Origin: Terrisporobacter petrolearius
GTDB taxonomy: Bacteria; Bacillota; Clostridia; Peptostreptococcales; Peptostreptococcaceae
DNA length: 64,000 nucleotides
Assembly (NCBI RefSeq): GCF_032598785.1
Contig: NZ_CP102984.1
Strand: one strand, 5' to 3'
Shown here: positions 33,844 to 42,833 of the stretch, one piece after another
Numbering within the stretch: the stretch's first letter is position 1
Layout: the number at the start of each line of letters is the position of its first letter
Position numbers and translations under genes: made by a program
The notes under the pieces: model-generated
The model's database searches: none
What the model was told of the DNA's origin: nothing
What the model saw: the letters and a program-made list of their open reading frames with translations, nothing else

Positions 33844-34830
33844 TATAGGAACATAGTAGTAGTTGTGGCCCTTGGGAGCCATAGAAAGCAAAGAGAAAAA
33901 GAACTTTGTCAACTAGCTTCAAAATCAGTTTATGATAAGGTTAAAGTTGTAAATCATGACTGTGATGCAGATGATTTAATAAATGTTGGAACTACACCTT
34001 CAGGAACTGAAGTTTATGTTAATCCTTTAGTTGTAGGACGAAAAGTAATAATGATAACAGGTACAGTACATCATATAATGGCAGGATTTGGAGGAGGTAG
34101 AAAAAGTGTAATACCTGGTGTGGCTGGAAGACAAACAATAAAACAAAATCATATACAAAGTTTAAGCAAAACAGAAAAACGATCAGATCCTCTAGTTGGA
34201 ACAAGACTATTAAATCATAACCCAATAAATGAAGATATGAATGAAGCTGCAAAATTGATAGATATAGATTTTGGAATAAATATAGTAGTAAATTCATCAT
34301 CAAAGCATAGTAAATTAATATGTGGCAATTTCTATGATGCATGGCTAAAAAGCTGCAAATATGTAGATGATGCATATGGATTACCAATAAAAAAAGAAGC
34401 AGATATATTTATTGCCAGTCGTGGAGGATATCCAAAGGATATTAACTTATATCAGTCAACAAAATCCTTATTTAATGCAACTAGAGCAGTAAAAAGAGGA
34501 GGAACATTAATATTACTTGCTAAGTGTAGTGAAGGTGGAGGAGCACCAGATTTCTTTAACTGGATTGAACCATTAAAGAGGGGAGTTTTAGATGAAGAAC
34601 TTAGAGGAAGCTTTACAATAGGTGGATATATATTTTATGCAGCCTGTGAGGCTATAGCAAAATGTAATGTTTATATGCTAAGTTCCATAGATCCAGACGT
34701 GCTAAAAGATATGAAAATAATAGCTTCAAACAATATTGAAGAGTTGTTAAATAAAATTAATTGCCAAAATAAAGAGATATATATAATTCCATATGGAGGA
34801 AATGTAGTTCCTTTATTAGAAGAAGATTAA
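33844..34830 (+). pseudogene. larA: N-terminally truncated LarA (lactate racemase family)
   Basis: LarA proteins are nickel-pincer enzymes of about 420 aa. Here the frame begins at NIVVVVALGSHRKQREKELC, which corresponds to about residue 100 of a full protein. The rest is well preserved: GTVHHIMAGFGGGRKSVIPG and ASRGGYPKDINLYQSTKS match active-site regions. AGGAGG at 33834 is followed by no usable ATG, GTG or TTG at correct spacing; the first GTG in frame is at 33865. The N-terminal domain is therefore deleted and the gene is probably non-functional. It follows the broken symporter in the T-box operon. Confidence 0.75.
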
Positions 34831-35105
34831 ATAAATTAGAGATAACATATTATTAATTATTGATTTGACAAACTATTGAGTGAAGAATAATTAAATATAG
34901 TTTATAAAGTAGTAACTATATAAGAAATAATGTTAAAAGTTAAATATAATCAAAAGATGGAAAATGCCATTTTTTGATTATATTTATAAATAGATTAAAA
35001 TTATATTAAAAAAATTATATGGAAAAGTTTAATGATAAAATGATTATTTAAGGGTAGCTTTTTTAAATAATGTTAGTTATAATTAATTTGTAATTAAATA
35101 TTTAT
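34831..35105 (+). other. Gap before tRNA-Lys with a long hairpin
   Basis: Contains a hairpin at 34942-34986 (AAATATAATCAAAA / TTTTGATTATATTT with an inner ATGG/CCAT) without a T run, possibly a terminator working in either direction. A TATAAT box near 35075 may belong to the tRNA promoter, with a poor -35. Nothing else is recognised. Confidence 0.4.
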
Positions 35106-35178
35106 GGCTCATTAGCTTAGTTGGTAGAGCACCTGACTCTTAATCAGGGGGTCCTGGGTTCGAGTCCCAGATGGGTCA
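35106..35178 (+). tRNA. tRNA-Lys(CTT)
   Basis: 73 nt cloverleaf. Acceptor GGCTCAT pairs with ATGGGTC (with wobbles), D-arm AGCTTAGTTGGTAGAGC, anticodon stem CCTGA/TCAGG around the loop CTCTTAA (anticodon CTT), T-arm CTGGGTTCGAGTCCCAG, discriminator A. CCA is not encoded. A terminator follows. Confidence 0.95.
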
Positions 35179-35183
35179 CTTTC

Positions 35184-35216
35184 AAAACTCATTGATAATA
35201 CATCAATGAGTTTTTT
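35184..35216 (+). terminator. Terminator after tRNA-Lys
   Basis: AAAACTCATTGAT / ATCAATGAGTTTT stem with six T residues at the end. Confidence 0.88.
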
Positions 35217-35258
35217 AATATGAATTATAGAAAAAAATAAATTTTCAAAGGTGGAAGA

Positions 35259-35933
35259 ATGATTTCAATAATAATTCCAATTTATAACGAAGAAAAAAAC
35301 ATTATAAAACTTCAAGACAATTTATCTAAATTAAAGGGAAATTTTGAAGTTATATTTTGCGATGGAGGAAGTAGCGATAAAACGAAAGATTTAATAAAAA
35401 CTACCTTTACTCTTGTTAATTGTCCTAAGGGTAGAGCAAATCAAATGAATTATGGGAGTGAAATATCAAATGGTGATGTACTATTTTTTCTTCACTGTGA
35501 TAGTGTAATAGAAGAAGATGTAATTATAAAAATTCAAAATGAAATAGATAGAGGTTGTAAATTAGGCTGTTTAAAACTAAAATTTGATAATGAAATAATA
35601 TGGATGAAGATTTGCGGTTATATGTCTAACTTAAGAGTTAAACTAAGAAAAATAGCCTTTGGAGATCAAGGAATATTTATAACAAAAGAATTATTTCAAG
35701 AAATGGGTGGAATGCCTAATTTACCTATAATGGAAGACTTAGAATTTTCTTTAATGCTAAAAAGAAAAAAATATTACTTTAAACAAATAGATAGCCAAAT
35801 AATAACTTCATCTAGAAGGTTTTTGGATAAAGGTATATTTAAGGCTATGACTCAAATGCAAAAACTACAACTTCAATATTTGTGTGGAAGAGATATAAAT
35901 GAAATTAACAAAGAATATAGAGACATTAGGTGA
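35259..35933 (+). CDS. Transferase 2, rSAM/selenodomain-associated (TIGR04283-type glycosyltransferase)
   Basis: GT-A fold glycosyltransferase, 224 aa. IIIPIYNEEKNI, FCDGGSSDKT, the CPKGRANQMNYGSEIS motif and FLHCDS are characteristic of TIGR04283, a family described next to selenodomain radical SAM genes and later linked to arsenosugar biosynthesis. No membrane segment. Its end overlaps nothing, but the next gene starts five bases after the stop. The neighbouring TIGR04282-type gene makes the family assignment firm. The rSAM partner is not in this window. Confidence 0.85.
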   Translation: MISIIIPIYNEEKNIIKLQDNLSKLKGNFEVIFCDGGSSDKTKDLIKTTFTLVNCPKGRANQMNYGSEISNGDVLFFLHCDSVIEEDVIIKIQNEIDRGCKLGCLKLKFDNEIIWMKICGYMSNLRVKLRKIAFGDQGIFITKELFQEMGGMPNLPIMEDLEFSLMLKRKKYYFKQIDSQIITSSRRFLDKGIFKAMTQMQKLQLQYLCGRDINEINKEYRDIR

Positions 35934-35937
35934 TAAA

Positions 35938-36630
35938 ATGAAAGAGGCAATTATTATTTTTACAAGGGTTCCTATACCAGGAAAAACAAAAACAAGGCTA
36001 CAGAGCTTTCTTACAAAAGAACAATGTGCACAAATTCACAAAAACTTCTTAAAAGATATTAAATGTACTTGTGAAAAATTAAAAAGGGATATTTTTATAT
36101 TCTATACACCGGAAGATAAAGATAACATACTGAAAGATATTTTTGGATATAAATTCAAGTATAAAATTCAAGAAGGAAAAGACTTAGGTGAGAAGATGTA
36201 TAATGCTATAGAATATGTTCTAGGGGAAAAATATAAATCTTGTATATTAATAGGAAGTGATATACCTTTTTTAAAAGAAGAAGATTTAAAAAAAGCTTTT
36301 GAAATTTTAAAAGATAAAGATATTGTTTTAGGACCAACAGTTGACAAAGGATATTATTTAGTAGGGATGAAAAACACTACTAAAGCAGTATTTGAAAATA
36401 TTCAATATGGTTATGGAAATGTATTAGATGATACTATAGCATCAATAAAAAATTCAAACTTGACTTATGATTTAACTAATAAAAATATTGATATAGACGA
36501 AAAAGATGATTTATTTTATTTTTATAATGAGATAAAAAAAGAAAATGTAAGTAAAAATATGAACACATCAAAATACATTATTAAAGTTATTGAGGAGCAG
36601 GAAAGAGGATGTTTACAATTAACGGTTTAG
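35938..36630 (+). CDS. Transferase 1, rSAM/selenodomain-associated (TIGR04282-type, DUF2064)
   Basis: Nucleotidyltransferase-fold protein, 230 aa. IIFTRVPIPGKTKTRL at the N-terminus, LIGSDIPFL and LGPTVDKGYYLVGM are the conserved blocks of TIGR04282/DUF2064. I chose ATG 35938, preceded by AGGTGATAAA; an in-frame ATG at 35899 lies inside the previous gene. The 3' end overlaps the phosphotransferase gene by 22 bases, so the three genes are an operon. Known context suggests sugar transfer or activation; the substrate here is unknown. Confidence 0.85.
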   Translation: MKEAIIIFTRVPIPGKTKTRLQSFLTKEQCAQIHKNFLKDIKCTCEKLKRDIFIFYTPEDKDNILKDIFGYKFKYKIQEGKDLGEKMYNAIEYVLGEKYKSCILIGSDIPFLKEEDLKKAFEILKDKDIVLGPTVDKGYYLVGMKNTTKAVFENIQYGYGNVLDDTIASIKNSNLTYDLTNKNIDIDEKDDLFYFYNEIKKENVSKNMNTSKYIIKVIEEQERGCLQLTV

Positions 36631-37625
36631 AAGAGTATGTAAAGAGACAGGAATTTTTAGAAGCATTAAATATTCCTAAAGATAGTAAAATTGATTTTAA
36701 GTTGCTTGCACAAGGTGAATATAATATAAATTATTTATTTACTCATCCAGTAACTAAGGATAGCTTGATTCTTAGGGTAAATACAGCAAGTCAAATGAAC
36801 CTAAGCAATCAAATTGAATATGAATATAAATCATTATTGCAATTAAAAGAAAGTAATAGAACTCCAATACCAATATATGTAGATGGAAGCAAGAAACACC
36901 TGGACTATGGTGTTTTGGTTATGAATTTTTTACAAGGTGCTCCTTTAGATTATAGAAAAGATTTGTATATAGCGGCAAATTGCTTAGGTGATATTCACAG
37001 TGTAGAATTAGAAGAAAACTCACATTTACTGTGCCCTAAAAATCCACTACAAGCAATAATTGATGAATGTGAAACTATGATCCAAACTTACTATAATAGT
37101 GACTTGGGGGATGAAGAAAAGAAAAAACAAATAAAAAGAATGTTAAGCTTAGGGCAAAAGATGATAAAAAGTACAGGAGAGTATAAGGGAAGAAGATGCA
37201 TTATTAACACAGAGCTAAATTCAAGTAACTTCTTAATAAATGGTGAAAATAGTAATAATTATATAATAGATTGGGAAAAACCAATATTAGGAGAGCCGGC
37301 ACAAGATTTAGGACATTTTCTAGCACCAACAACTACATTTTGGAAAACGGATGTTATTTTATCCCAGGAGAAAATTGAAAAATTTACTGAAGAATATATA
37401 AAAGCTATTGGAAATAATTTTAATACTAATGACATAGCAAATAGATTAAATTTATATATTCCAATAACGTGTTTAAGAGGAATTACTTGGTGTGCTATGG
37501 CTTGGGTTCAATATAAAGATCCTGATAAATTAATAAGAAATGACTTCACAGCTAAAAAATTGGATGATTACTTATCAAAAGATTTCTTAGATATGGTAGA
37601 AAATAGATATTTTAAAAATTTATAA
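36609..37625 (+). CDS. APH/choline-kinase-like phosphotransferase with altered catalytic loop
   Basis: 338 aa, aminoglycoside phosphotransferase/choline kinase fold. The nucleotide-binding part includes AQGEYNINYLFTH and a candidate Arg in LILRVN. The Brenner motif, normally HxDxxxxN, reads NTELNSSN (Asn200, Glu202, Asn207), so His is Asn and the catalytic Asp is Glu. The metal-binding Asp221 (IIDWEKPILGEPAQDLGH) is kept. The rest looks intact, so it may still work on an unusual sugar, or be a non-catalytic binder. Overlaps the preceding gene by 22 bases. The ribosome binding site is AGGAAAGAGG. Confidence 0.75.
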   Translation: MFTINGLEEYVKRQEFLEALNIPKDSKIDFKLLAQGEYNINYLFTHPVTKDSLILRVNTASQMNLSNQIEYEYKSLLQLKESNRTPIPIYVDGSKKHLDYGVLVMNFLQGAPLDYRKDLYIAANCLGDIHSVELEENSHLLCPKNPLQAIIDECETMIQTYYNSDLGDEEKKKQIKRMLSLGQKMIKSTGEYKGRRCIINTELNSSNFLINGENSNNYIIDWEKPILGEPAQDLGHFLAPTTTFWKTDVILSQEKIEKFTEEYIKAIGNNFNTNDIANRLNLYIPITCLRGITWCAMAWVQYKDPDKLIRNDFTAKKLDDYLSKDFLDMVENRYFKNL

Positions 37626-37638
37626 GATTATTGTTTAG

Positions 37639-37666
37639 GCGTGCTAACTTTAGCATGCTTTTTTTA
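37639..37666 (+). terminator. Terminator after the phosphotransferase gene
   Basis: GCGTGCTA / TAGCATGC stem, loop ACTT, seven T residues. It separates the three-gene operon from the TVP38-YdjY genes. Confidence 0.82.
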
Positions 37667-37873
37667 CTATCAATAAGAAGATTACAAATAATGATAAATA
37701 TATATGATGGCTTTAATAATGAGGGTGAACTTTCTTAAAATGAGAATTATAATTTTCATTATAGAAAAAAACTATATAATAAAAATTATATAAAAATTTA
37801 TAATTAGATTTAACTTATGGCACATGATAAAATGAATTTACAAATGTAAAAATTTATATAAGGAGGTCGAATT

Positions 37874-38587
37874 ATGGAAAATAAAAAAAGTAATGTTTAT
37901 GGGAAAATAGCAATTATAATTCTATTATTGATATGTATACTAAGTTATTTTTTAGTTCCATCTATAAAAACAACAATTGATAATATTGCTTTTATGTTTA
38001 AATCAGGGGATTTTACAAAGGTAGGAGACTTTGTTGAATCTTATGGTCCTTATGCAGCACTAGTATCATTCATGTTAATGATATTTCAATCTATAGCTGC
38101 ACCTCTTCCTGCTTTTCTTATTACTTTTGCAAACGCTAACTTATTCGGTTGGTGGCAAGGGGCTATATTATCATGGTCAAGTGCAATGGCAGGAGCAGCA
38201 GTTTGTTTCTTTATTGCTAGAATACTAGGACGTGATGTGGCTATAAAATTGACTAGTAGAAGAGGTTTGGAACAAGTAGATACTTTTTTCACTAAATACG
38301 GGAAACAAAGTATATTAATCTCTAGACTTTTACCATTTATGTCATTCGATATTGTAAGTTATGCAGCAGGATTAACTGGTATGGGATTTTGGGGATTCTT
38401 TATAGCAACTGGGCTAGGTCAATTGCCTGCAACGATAGTTTATTCTTATGTTGGAGGAATGCTAACTGGCGGAGCTAAGTTATTAGTAACAGGGTTATTA
38501 ATACTATTTGCCTTAACAATATTAATTTTCTTAATGAAACAAATATATAGTGACAGACAAAGAAAAATTAAAAAGAATTTTAAATAG
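37874..38587 (+). CDS. TVP38/TMEM64 (VTT-domain) membrane protein, first copy
   Basis: 237 aa with about six hydrophobic segments. The VTT/SNARE-associated core includes SIAAPLPAFLITFANANLFGWW, FFIARILGRD and the SRLLPFMSFDIVSYAAGLTG signature. Related DedA-superfamily proteins scramble or flip lipids. AGGAGGTCGAATT is the ribosome binding site. A lipoprotein gene follows 46 bases later. A second TVP38 protein is encoded at 42141 in the same array. Confidence 0.88.
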   Translation: MENKKSNVYGKIAIIILLLICILSYFLVPSIKTTIDNIAFMFKSGDFTKVGDFVESYGPYAALVSFMLMIFQSIAAPLPAFLITFANANLFGWWQGAILSWSSAMAGAAVCFFIARILGRDVAIKLTSRRGLEQVDTFFTKYGKQSILISRLLPFMSFDIVSYAAGLTGMGFWGFFIATGLGQLPATIVYSYVGGMLTGGAKLLVTGLLILFALTILIFLMKQIYSDRQRKIKKNFK

Positions 38588-38633
38588 TGCTATCTATTTA
38601 ATAAATAAAATAAAACTATGGGGGACACAAAAT

Positions 38634-39281
38634 ATGAAAATGAAAAAAATGATATCTTTATTAGCTGTTGGTACATTAATGTTTGCTATAACAGCTTGTT
38701 CAAAATCTAAAGAGGGAACGTCAGATGAAAAAACATTAATAGTAGAAAATAATGAAGTGAAAATGTTGACGGAAGTAAATGGGAAATATTTTACAGAGTC
38801 AACTCGTCATGGTGTAGTGTTTAAAGATGGATCAAATGGAGAAAAGTCAGTGCTTCGTGGATTAGCTGATGAAAAAGAATTCCATCAAGCTTTATTAGAT
38901 ATAGGTGCTAAACCAGGTGATAATTTAACTGCTGAAGATATGAAGGCGTCGTCTTCAGATAAAGGAGCAACTGTAGAAGGAGAAAAATTAGAAGCAGTTG
39001 TAACTTGGGAAGGGCAAGACAAAGAAATACCTTTTGAAGATATAATAAAATCAAGTGATGAAAGAAAAATGGATTTACGTTTTGGTGGGAATTTAGGAAG
39101 TGCTAAAACTAATAACACTGGTTGTGTGCTTTGTTTAGATAGTTGTGCAACTGGTATAACTAGTGATGCAGCTTATGCAACAGGAACATCACAAAATAAA
39201 GAAGTTCAATGGTTTGGCGATGAAAGTGTACTACCAGAAGATGGGACTAAAGTTTGGGTAACTTTCCGTATAGCTAAGTAA
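38634..39281 (+). CDS. YdjY-domain lipoprotein with a Cys-x2-Cys-x3-Cys motif
   Basis: 215 aa exported lipoprotein. Lipobox ITAC gives a modified Cys at residue 22. The C-terminal YdjY domain contains TGCVLCLDSCATGITSDAAY, a Cys-rich motif that may hold a metal or Fe-S centre. E. coli YdjY sits beside redox genes and is called ferredoxin-like. The first half (ESTRHGVVFKDGSNGEKSVL) matches the same domain. ATG 38634 follows GGGGGACACAAA. Location is the outer face of the membrane. Confidence 0.8.
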   Translation: MKMKKMISLLAVGTLMFAITACSKSKEGTSDEKTLIVENNEVKMLTEVNGKYFTESTRHGVVFKDGSNGEKSVLRGLADEKEFHQALLDIGAKPGDNLTAEDMKASSSDKGATVEGEKLEAVVTWEGQDKEIPFEDIIKSSDERKMDLRFGGNLGSAKTNNTGCVLCLDSCATGITSDAAYATGTSQNKEVQWFGDESVLPEDGTKVWVTFRIAK

Positions 39282-39386
39282 TTTTATAAACCATAGCAAA
39301 GATAATAATATTATATCTCAAGGTGTTGTAGTTTCACTTTGAGATATTCTTATTTAAAGACTTAAAATAAATGAGGAGATAAAAAA

Positions 39387-39794
39387 ATGAAAAATAGAGT
39401 AGGAATGGCAATGCTTTATATAATAACTGGTCTTTTAATGTTTCTTGGACCAAAATATATTTTTGTTGGGTGTGGATTTAATCCAGAACGTCCAATGAAG
39501 TGTTGGTGGTCAACTCAAGCAATTCTAGGCATAGGAATTTTACTTATAATAGTAGGGATTTGTTATATATTGATAAAATCAAAAGGAATAAATCTTGGAA
39601 TATCCTTAATGAGTATTTTTATAGGTATGTACGCTATAGCTATACCAAAATTTTTAATAGGTGGATGTAAAAAAGACACTATGCCATGTTTATCAGTAGA
39701 ATTTCCTTCAATATATTTAATATGTGGAGTTCTAATTATTGTTTCTATAATAAATATTATATATTTAAGGAAAAAAATCGAAGGAAATAAATAA
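39387..39794 (+). CDS. DUF4418 membrane protein
   Basis: 135 aa with four transmembrane helices. The CGFNPERPMKCWWSTQA motif in the first loop and CKKDTMPCLS in the third are typical of DUF4418. Four conserved Cys facing one side suggest redox or metal handling. It ends two bases before the ABC permease gene, so they are co-translated. DUF4418 genes typically accompany MacB-like ABC transporters. Ribosome binding site: GAGGAGATAAAAAA. Confidence 0.85.
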   Translation: MKNRVGMAMLYIITGLLMFLGPKYIFVGCGFNPERPMKCWWSTQAILGIGILLIIVGICYILIKSKGINLGISLMSIFIGMYAIAIPKFLIGGCKKDTMPCLSVEFPSIYLICGVLIIVSIINIIYLRKKIEGNK

Positions 39795-39796
39795 TT

Positions 39797-41011
39797 ATGA
39801 ACAATATAAATAAAAAGAAAAACATTGTTTCAATATCTTTAAATAATTTAAAGTATAGAAAAGTAAGAAGTTTATTTTTAGTTTTATTTGTTATAATACA
39901 ATCATTTTCTTTATTTACAAGTACATTCTTAATGAGCTCTATGAAAAATGGAATAGAAAATGTTACACAAAGAATGGGTGCAGATGTTATTGTTATTCCA
40001 AATGAATATTCAAAAGAGCTTGAGCAGTCACTATTTATGGGTGAACCAAGTACTATGTATTTTGATAGAGAATGGACAGATAAGCTAAGTAGTATTAAAA
40101 ATATAGATAAAATGTCAACACAATTCTACATTCAAACAATGGAAGCAACTTGTTGCGATGCACCAGTTCAATTAATTGCATTTGATCCAGAAACAGATTT
40201 TGTTATTAAACCTTGGTTAAAAGAAGGAAACATCAATTTGAAAAAAGGAGAGGTTGTTGTAGGACATAATGTAGCATCAAAACCAGGTGATATTATTACT
40301 TTTTACAACACTAAATTTAATGTAGTTGACAAACTAGATAAAACAGGAACTGGCAATGATAACTCAGTATTTATGAGCTATGAGACTGCCTATGAATTGA
40401 AAAACTCTAAAACTGCAAATGATAATTTAAAACTGGATAATATGGAAAATACCATATCAATGGTATTATTAGATGTAAATGATGAGTATTCAAATGAAAA
40501 ATTAGCATTTGATATAAACACAACATTTGATGATGAAAATATTACTGCATACACATCAAATTCTTTATTTAGTGGAATTATTAATAAAGTTAAGCAATTT
40601 AGTGTATATAGCACAATTTTTTCAGTTTTATTGTTTATAGTCACAGCTATGGCCATAATATGCATTTTTATAATTACCATTAATGAAAGAAAAAAAGAAA
40701 TAGGTATACTATATACTATTGGAGCCAAGAAAAAACAAATTTCTTTAATGATTTTGTTAGAGGGGTTAATCATTACAACTATAGGGTCTATAATTGGAGC
40801 TTTATGCTCATTAACGCTAATTACATTGTTTAAAAATTTAATAAGCATGAGTATGGATATACCTTATTTAAATACATTTAACATAGAAACATTAAAAATA
40901 TCAATTATGTGTTTAGCTATTTCCGTAGTTACAGGATTAATAGCATCAATTATAAGTGTATATAAAATTAGTAAAGAGGATACTGATATACTTATAAGGG
41001 AGAATGAATAA
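39797..41011 (+). CDS. FtsX/MacB-like ABC transporter permease
   Basis: 404 aa. N-terminal TM (about 24-46), a MacB_PCD-like extracellular domain (GADVIVIPNEYSKELEQS to about residue 265) and three C-terminal TMs with the cytoplasmic ERKKEIGILYTIGAKKKQIS. Type VII ABC systems of this kind do not carry substrate across the membrane but extract lipids or drive extracellular proteins. The Cys pair TCCDAP is in the extracellular domain. The stop overlaps the next ATG by one base. Confidence 0.9.
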   Translation: MNNINKKKNIVSISLNNLKYRKVRSLFLVLFVIIQSFSLFTSTFLMSSMKNGIENVTQRMGADVIVIPNEYSKELEQSLFMGEPSTMYFDREWTDKLSSIKNIDKMSTQFYIQTMEATCCDAPVQLIAFDPETDFVIKPWLKEGNINLKKGEVVVGHNVASKPGDIITFYNTKFNVVDKLDKTGTGNDNSVFMSYETAYELKNSKTANDNLKLDNMENTISMVLLDVNDEYSNEKLAFDINTTFDDENITAYTSNSLFSGIINKVKQFSVYSTIFSVLLFIVTAMAIICIFIITINERKKEIGILYTIGAKKKQISLMILLEGLIITTIGSIIGALCSLTLITLFKNLISMSMDIPYLNTFNIETLKISIMCLAISVVTGLIASIISVYKISKEDTDILIRENE

Positions 41012-41676
41012 TGATTTTACAAGCCAAAAAATTAGTAAAAGAATATAAGCGAAGAAATGAAGTATTTAAAGCTGTTAATAACGTAAACTTATCTGTATAT
41101 AGAGGTGATTTTATAGGCATTATTGGAAGATCAGGGTCTGGAAAGAGCACCTTCTTTCATTTGCTAACAGGATTATGTAAGCCAAGTCATGGAGAAATAC
41201 TAATAGACCATAAGAGTATAACTTCTATGAGTGAAGATCAGTTATCAGTACTTAGAAATGAGAAGATAGGATACATCACTCAAGGTCAAAATTTATTATC
41301 TAATTTTACAATAATAGATAACCTGTGTATGCCATATTATTTATCGGATAAAAATGAAGATGTTTATGATAGGGCATTAAGTCTATTAAAAAAAGTAGGA
41401 TTAGAAGGTATGGAAAATGAATATCCAAGTAGTTTGTCTGGTGGTGAACTTAGAAGAGTCTCTATTATAAGAGCTTTGATAAATGATCCAGACATAATAA
41501 TAGCAGATGAACCAACTAGTAACTTAGACTTAGAAAATTCTCATATTGTAATGAAATTGCTTAAAAGTATTAGTGAAGAAAATAAAGCTGTATTAATAAG
41601 CACACATGATTTAGAGTTTTTAGACTATACAAACAAAACGTATTGCATGGAAAAAGGCGTTTTAAAAGAAAAATAA
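41011..41676 (+). CDS. MacB/LolD-like ABC ATPase
   Basis: 221 aa. Walker A GRSGSGKST, signature LSGGELRRVS, Walker B IIIADEPTSNLD and the H-loop STHDLEF are complete. It overlaps the permease gene by one base and clearly forms one transporter with it. No fused domains. The pair is a LolCDE/MacB relative, flanked by DUF4418 and TVP38 membrane proteins. Confidence 0.93.
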   Translation: MILQAKKLVKEYKRRNEVFKAVNNVNLSVYRGDFIGIIGRSGSGKSTFFHLLTGLCKPSHGEILIDHKSITSMSEDQLSVLRNEKIGYITQGQNLLSNFTIIDNLCMPYYLSDKNEDVYDRALSLLKKVGLEGMENEYPSSLSGGELRRVSIIRALINDPDIIIADEPTSNLDLENSHIVMKLLKSISEENKAVLISTHDLEFLDYTNKTYCMEKGVLKEK

Positions 41677-41691
41677 AAATAGGGTGGTTAT

Positions 41692-42087
41692 ATGAAATAT
41701 TTAAAAATTATGTACAATGCTTTTTTATGGGCATTAGTATTTGCAATAACATGCTTTAAAAGTGAATGGCTAGAAATGAGGGTTAATATAGGATATATTT
41801 TATTTATTGCTTTTGGAGTATTAACTGCAATATTTAGTATTTATTTAAGAAAAAAAAATTTACAATTGGGTTTTAAATTTACTATAATAAACATTGTTAT
41901 TTGTTTTATTTATGGTAATTTTGTATACGGATTTAAAAGACTACAAGTTGTACCAGCATCAATTATTAGAGAGGGGATAAATATTACGAGAGTACCATTC
42001 TCTAAAATAAATTTGATATTGTTAATTATTTTAATTTTAGGATTGCTTTTAATATTATTTTCAGATAGGAAAGAGTATAAGAGCTAA
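41692..42087 (+). CDS. Small four-TM membrane protein, unknown
   Basis: 131 aa with four hydrophobic helices and a conserved-looking VPASIIREGINITRVPFSKI segment before the last one. I do not recognise the family. It starts 15 bases after the ATPase stop with AGGGTGGTT as ribosome binding site and lies 53 bases before the second TVP38 gene, so it is part of the array. Confidence 0.55.
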   Translation: MKYLKIMYNAFLWALVFAITCFKSEWLEMRVNIGYILFIAFGVLTAIFSIYLRKKNLQLGFKFTIINIVICFIYGNFVYGFKRLQVVPASIIREGINITRVPFSKINLILLIILILGLLLILFSDRKEYKS

Positions 42088-42140
42088 TTTTCTATACAAT
42101 AATTATTCCCTTAAGAAATAATTTATGATTGGAGAAAAAT

Positions 42141-42833
42141 ATGAATAAAAACAATATTATAAAAACAAGTTTATTTATAGCTATAATTATACTTGTAATT
42201 TTATTAAATAATCATTATGGATGGTCAGATTATATAAGTGATACCAAAAACTTAGATTTTATAAAACAAATGGTTACGGAGAATATATTACTGGCAATGA
42301 GCATTTATATGATTTTAACCATTGTAGGATGTGTTGTACTAGCTATTCCAGGGGTAACTTTTGCTGTCTTTGCTGGGATTTTGTTTGGACCAATTTTAGG
42401 TATATTTGCTTGCTTAATTGCTACAACTTTAGGTGCGGCCATGGCATTTTTAGTAGGAAGATTTTTTTTGAAAGATATGATAAAGCCCATGCTTGAGAAA
42501 AATAAAATTTTGAAAAAACTTCTTTTTTCTGATAATGAAAAAAGTGACTTAATAATTTTAATGATTACTAGAATGGTTCCTATATTTCCTTATAACTTGC
42601 AAAATTTTGCTTATGGAATAACAGATATCGGATTTTGGAAATATACAATATATACATTTGTTTTTATGTTTCCAGGAGTATCATTTTTTACCATAGGTTC
42701 TGCAGGACTTACAGCAGGTGATAACAAATGGAAATACTTTATTATAGCAGGAGTTTTAGCTATAGTTGTTACACTTGCAGGAATACTTATTCAAAGAAAA
42801 TATCTAGGAGATAGTAAAGAGGTAATAGAATAA
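42141..42833 (+). CDS. TVP38/TMEM64 (VTT-domain) membrane protein, second copy
   Basis: 230 aa with the VTT core: IPGVTFAVFAGILFGPILGI, FLVGRFFLKDMIKP and MITRMVPIFPYNLQNFAYGIT. Divergent from the copy at 37874, so it is not a recent duplication. ATG 42141 follows TGGAGAAAAAT; an in-frame TTG at 42129 overlaps that ribosome binding site. The stop overlaps the next gene's ATG by one base, tying it to the Fe-S protein. Confidence 0.87.
   Translation: MNKNNIIKTSLFIAIIILVILLNNHYGWSDYISDTKNLDFIKQMVTENILLAMSIYMILTIVGCVVLAIPGVTFAVFAGILFGPILGIFACLIATTLGAAMAFLVGRFFLKDMIKPMLEKNKILKKLLFSDNEKSDLIILMITRMVPIFPYNLQNFAYGITDIGFWKYTIYTFVFMFPGVSFFTIGSAGLTAGDNKWKYFIIAGVLAIVVTLAGILIQRKYLGDSKEVIE

Noticed and set aside
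37740..37775. PerR-like box before the first TVP38 gene
   Set aside because: TTATAAT and ATTATAG half-sites are four bases apart instead of one, so they do not form a PerR 7-1-7 site.
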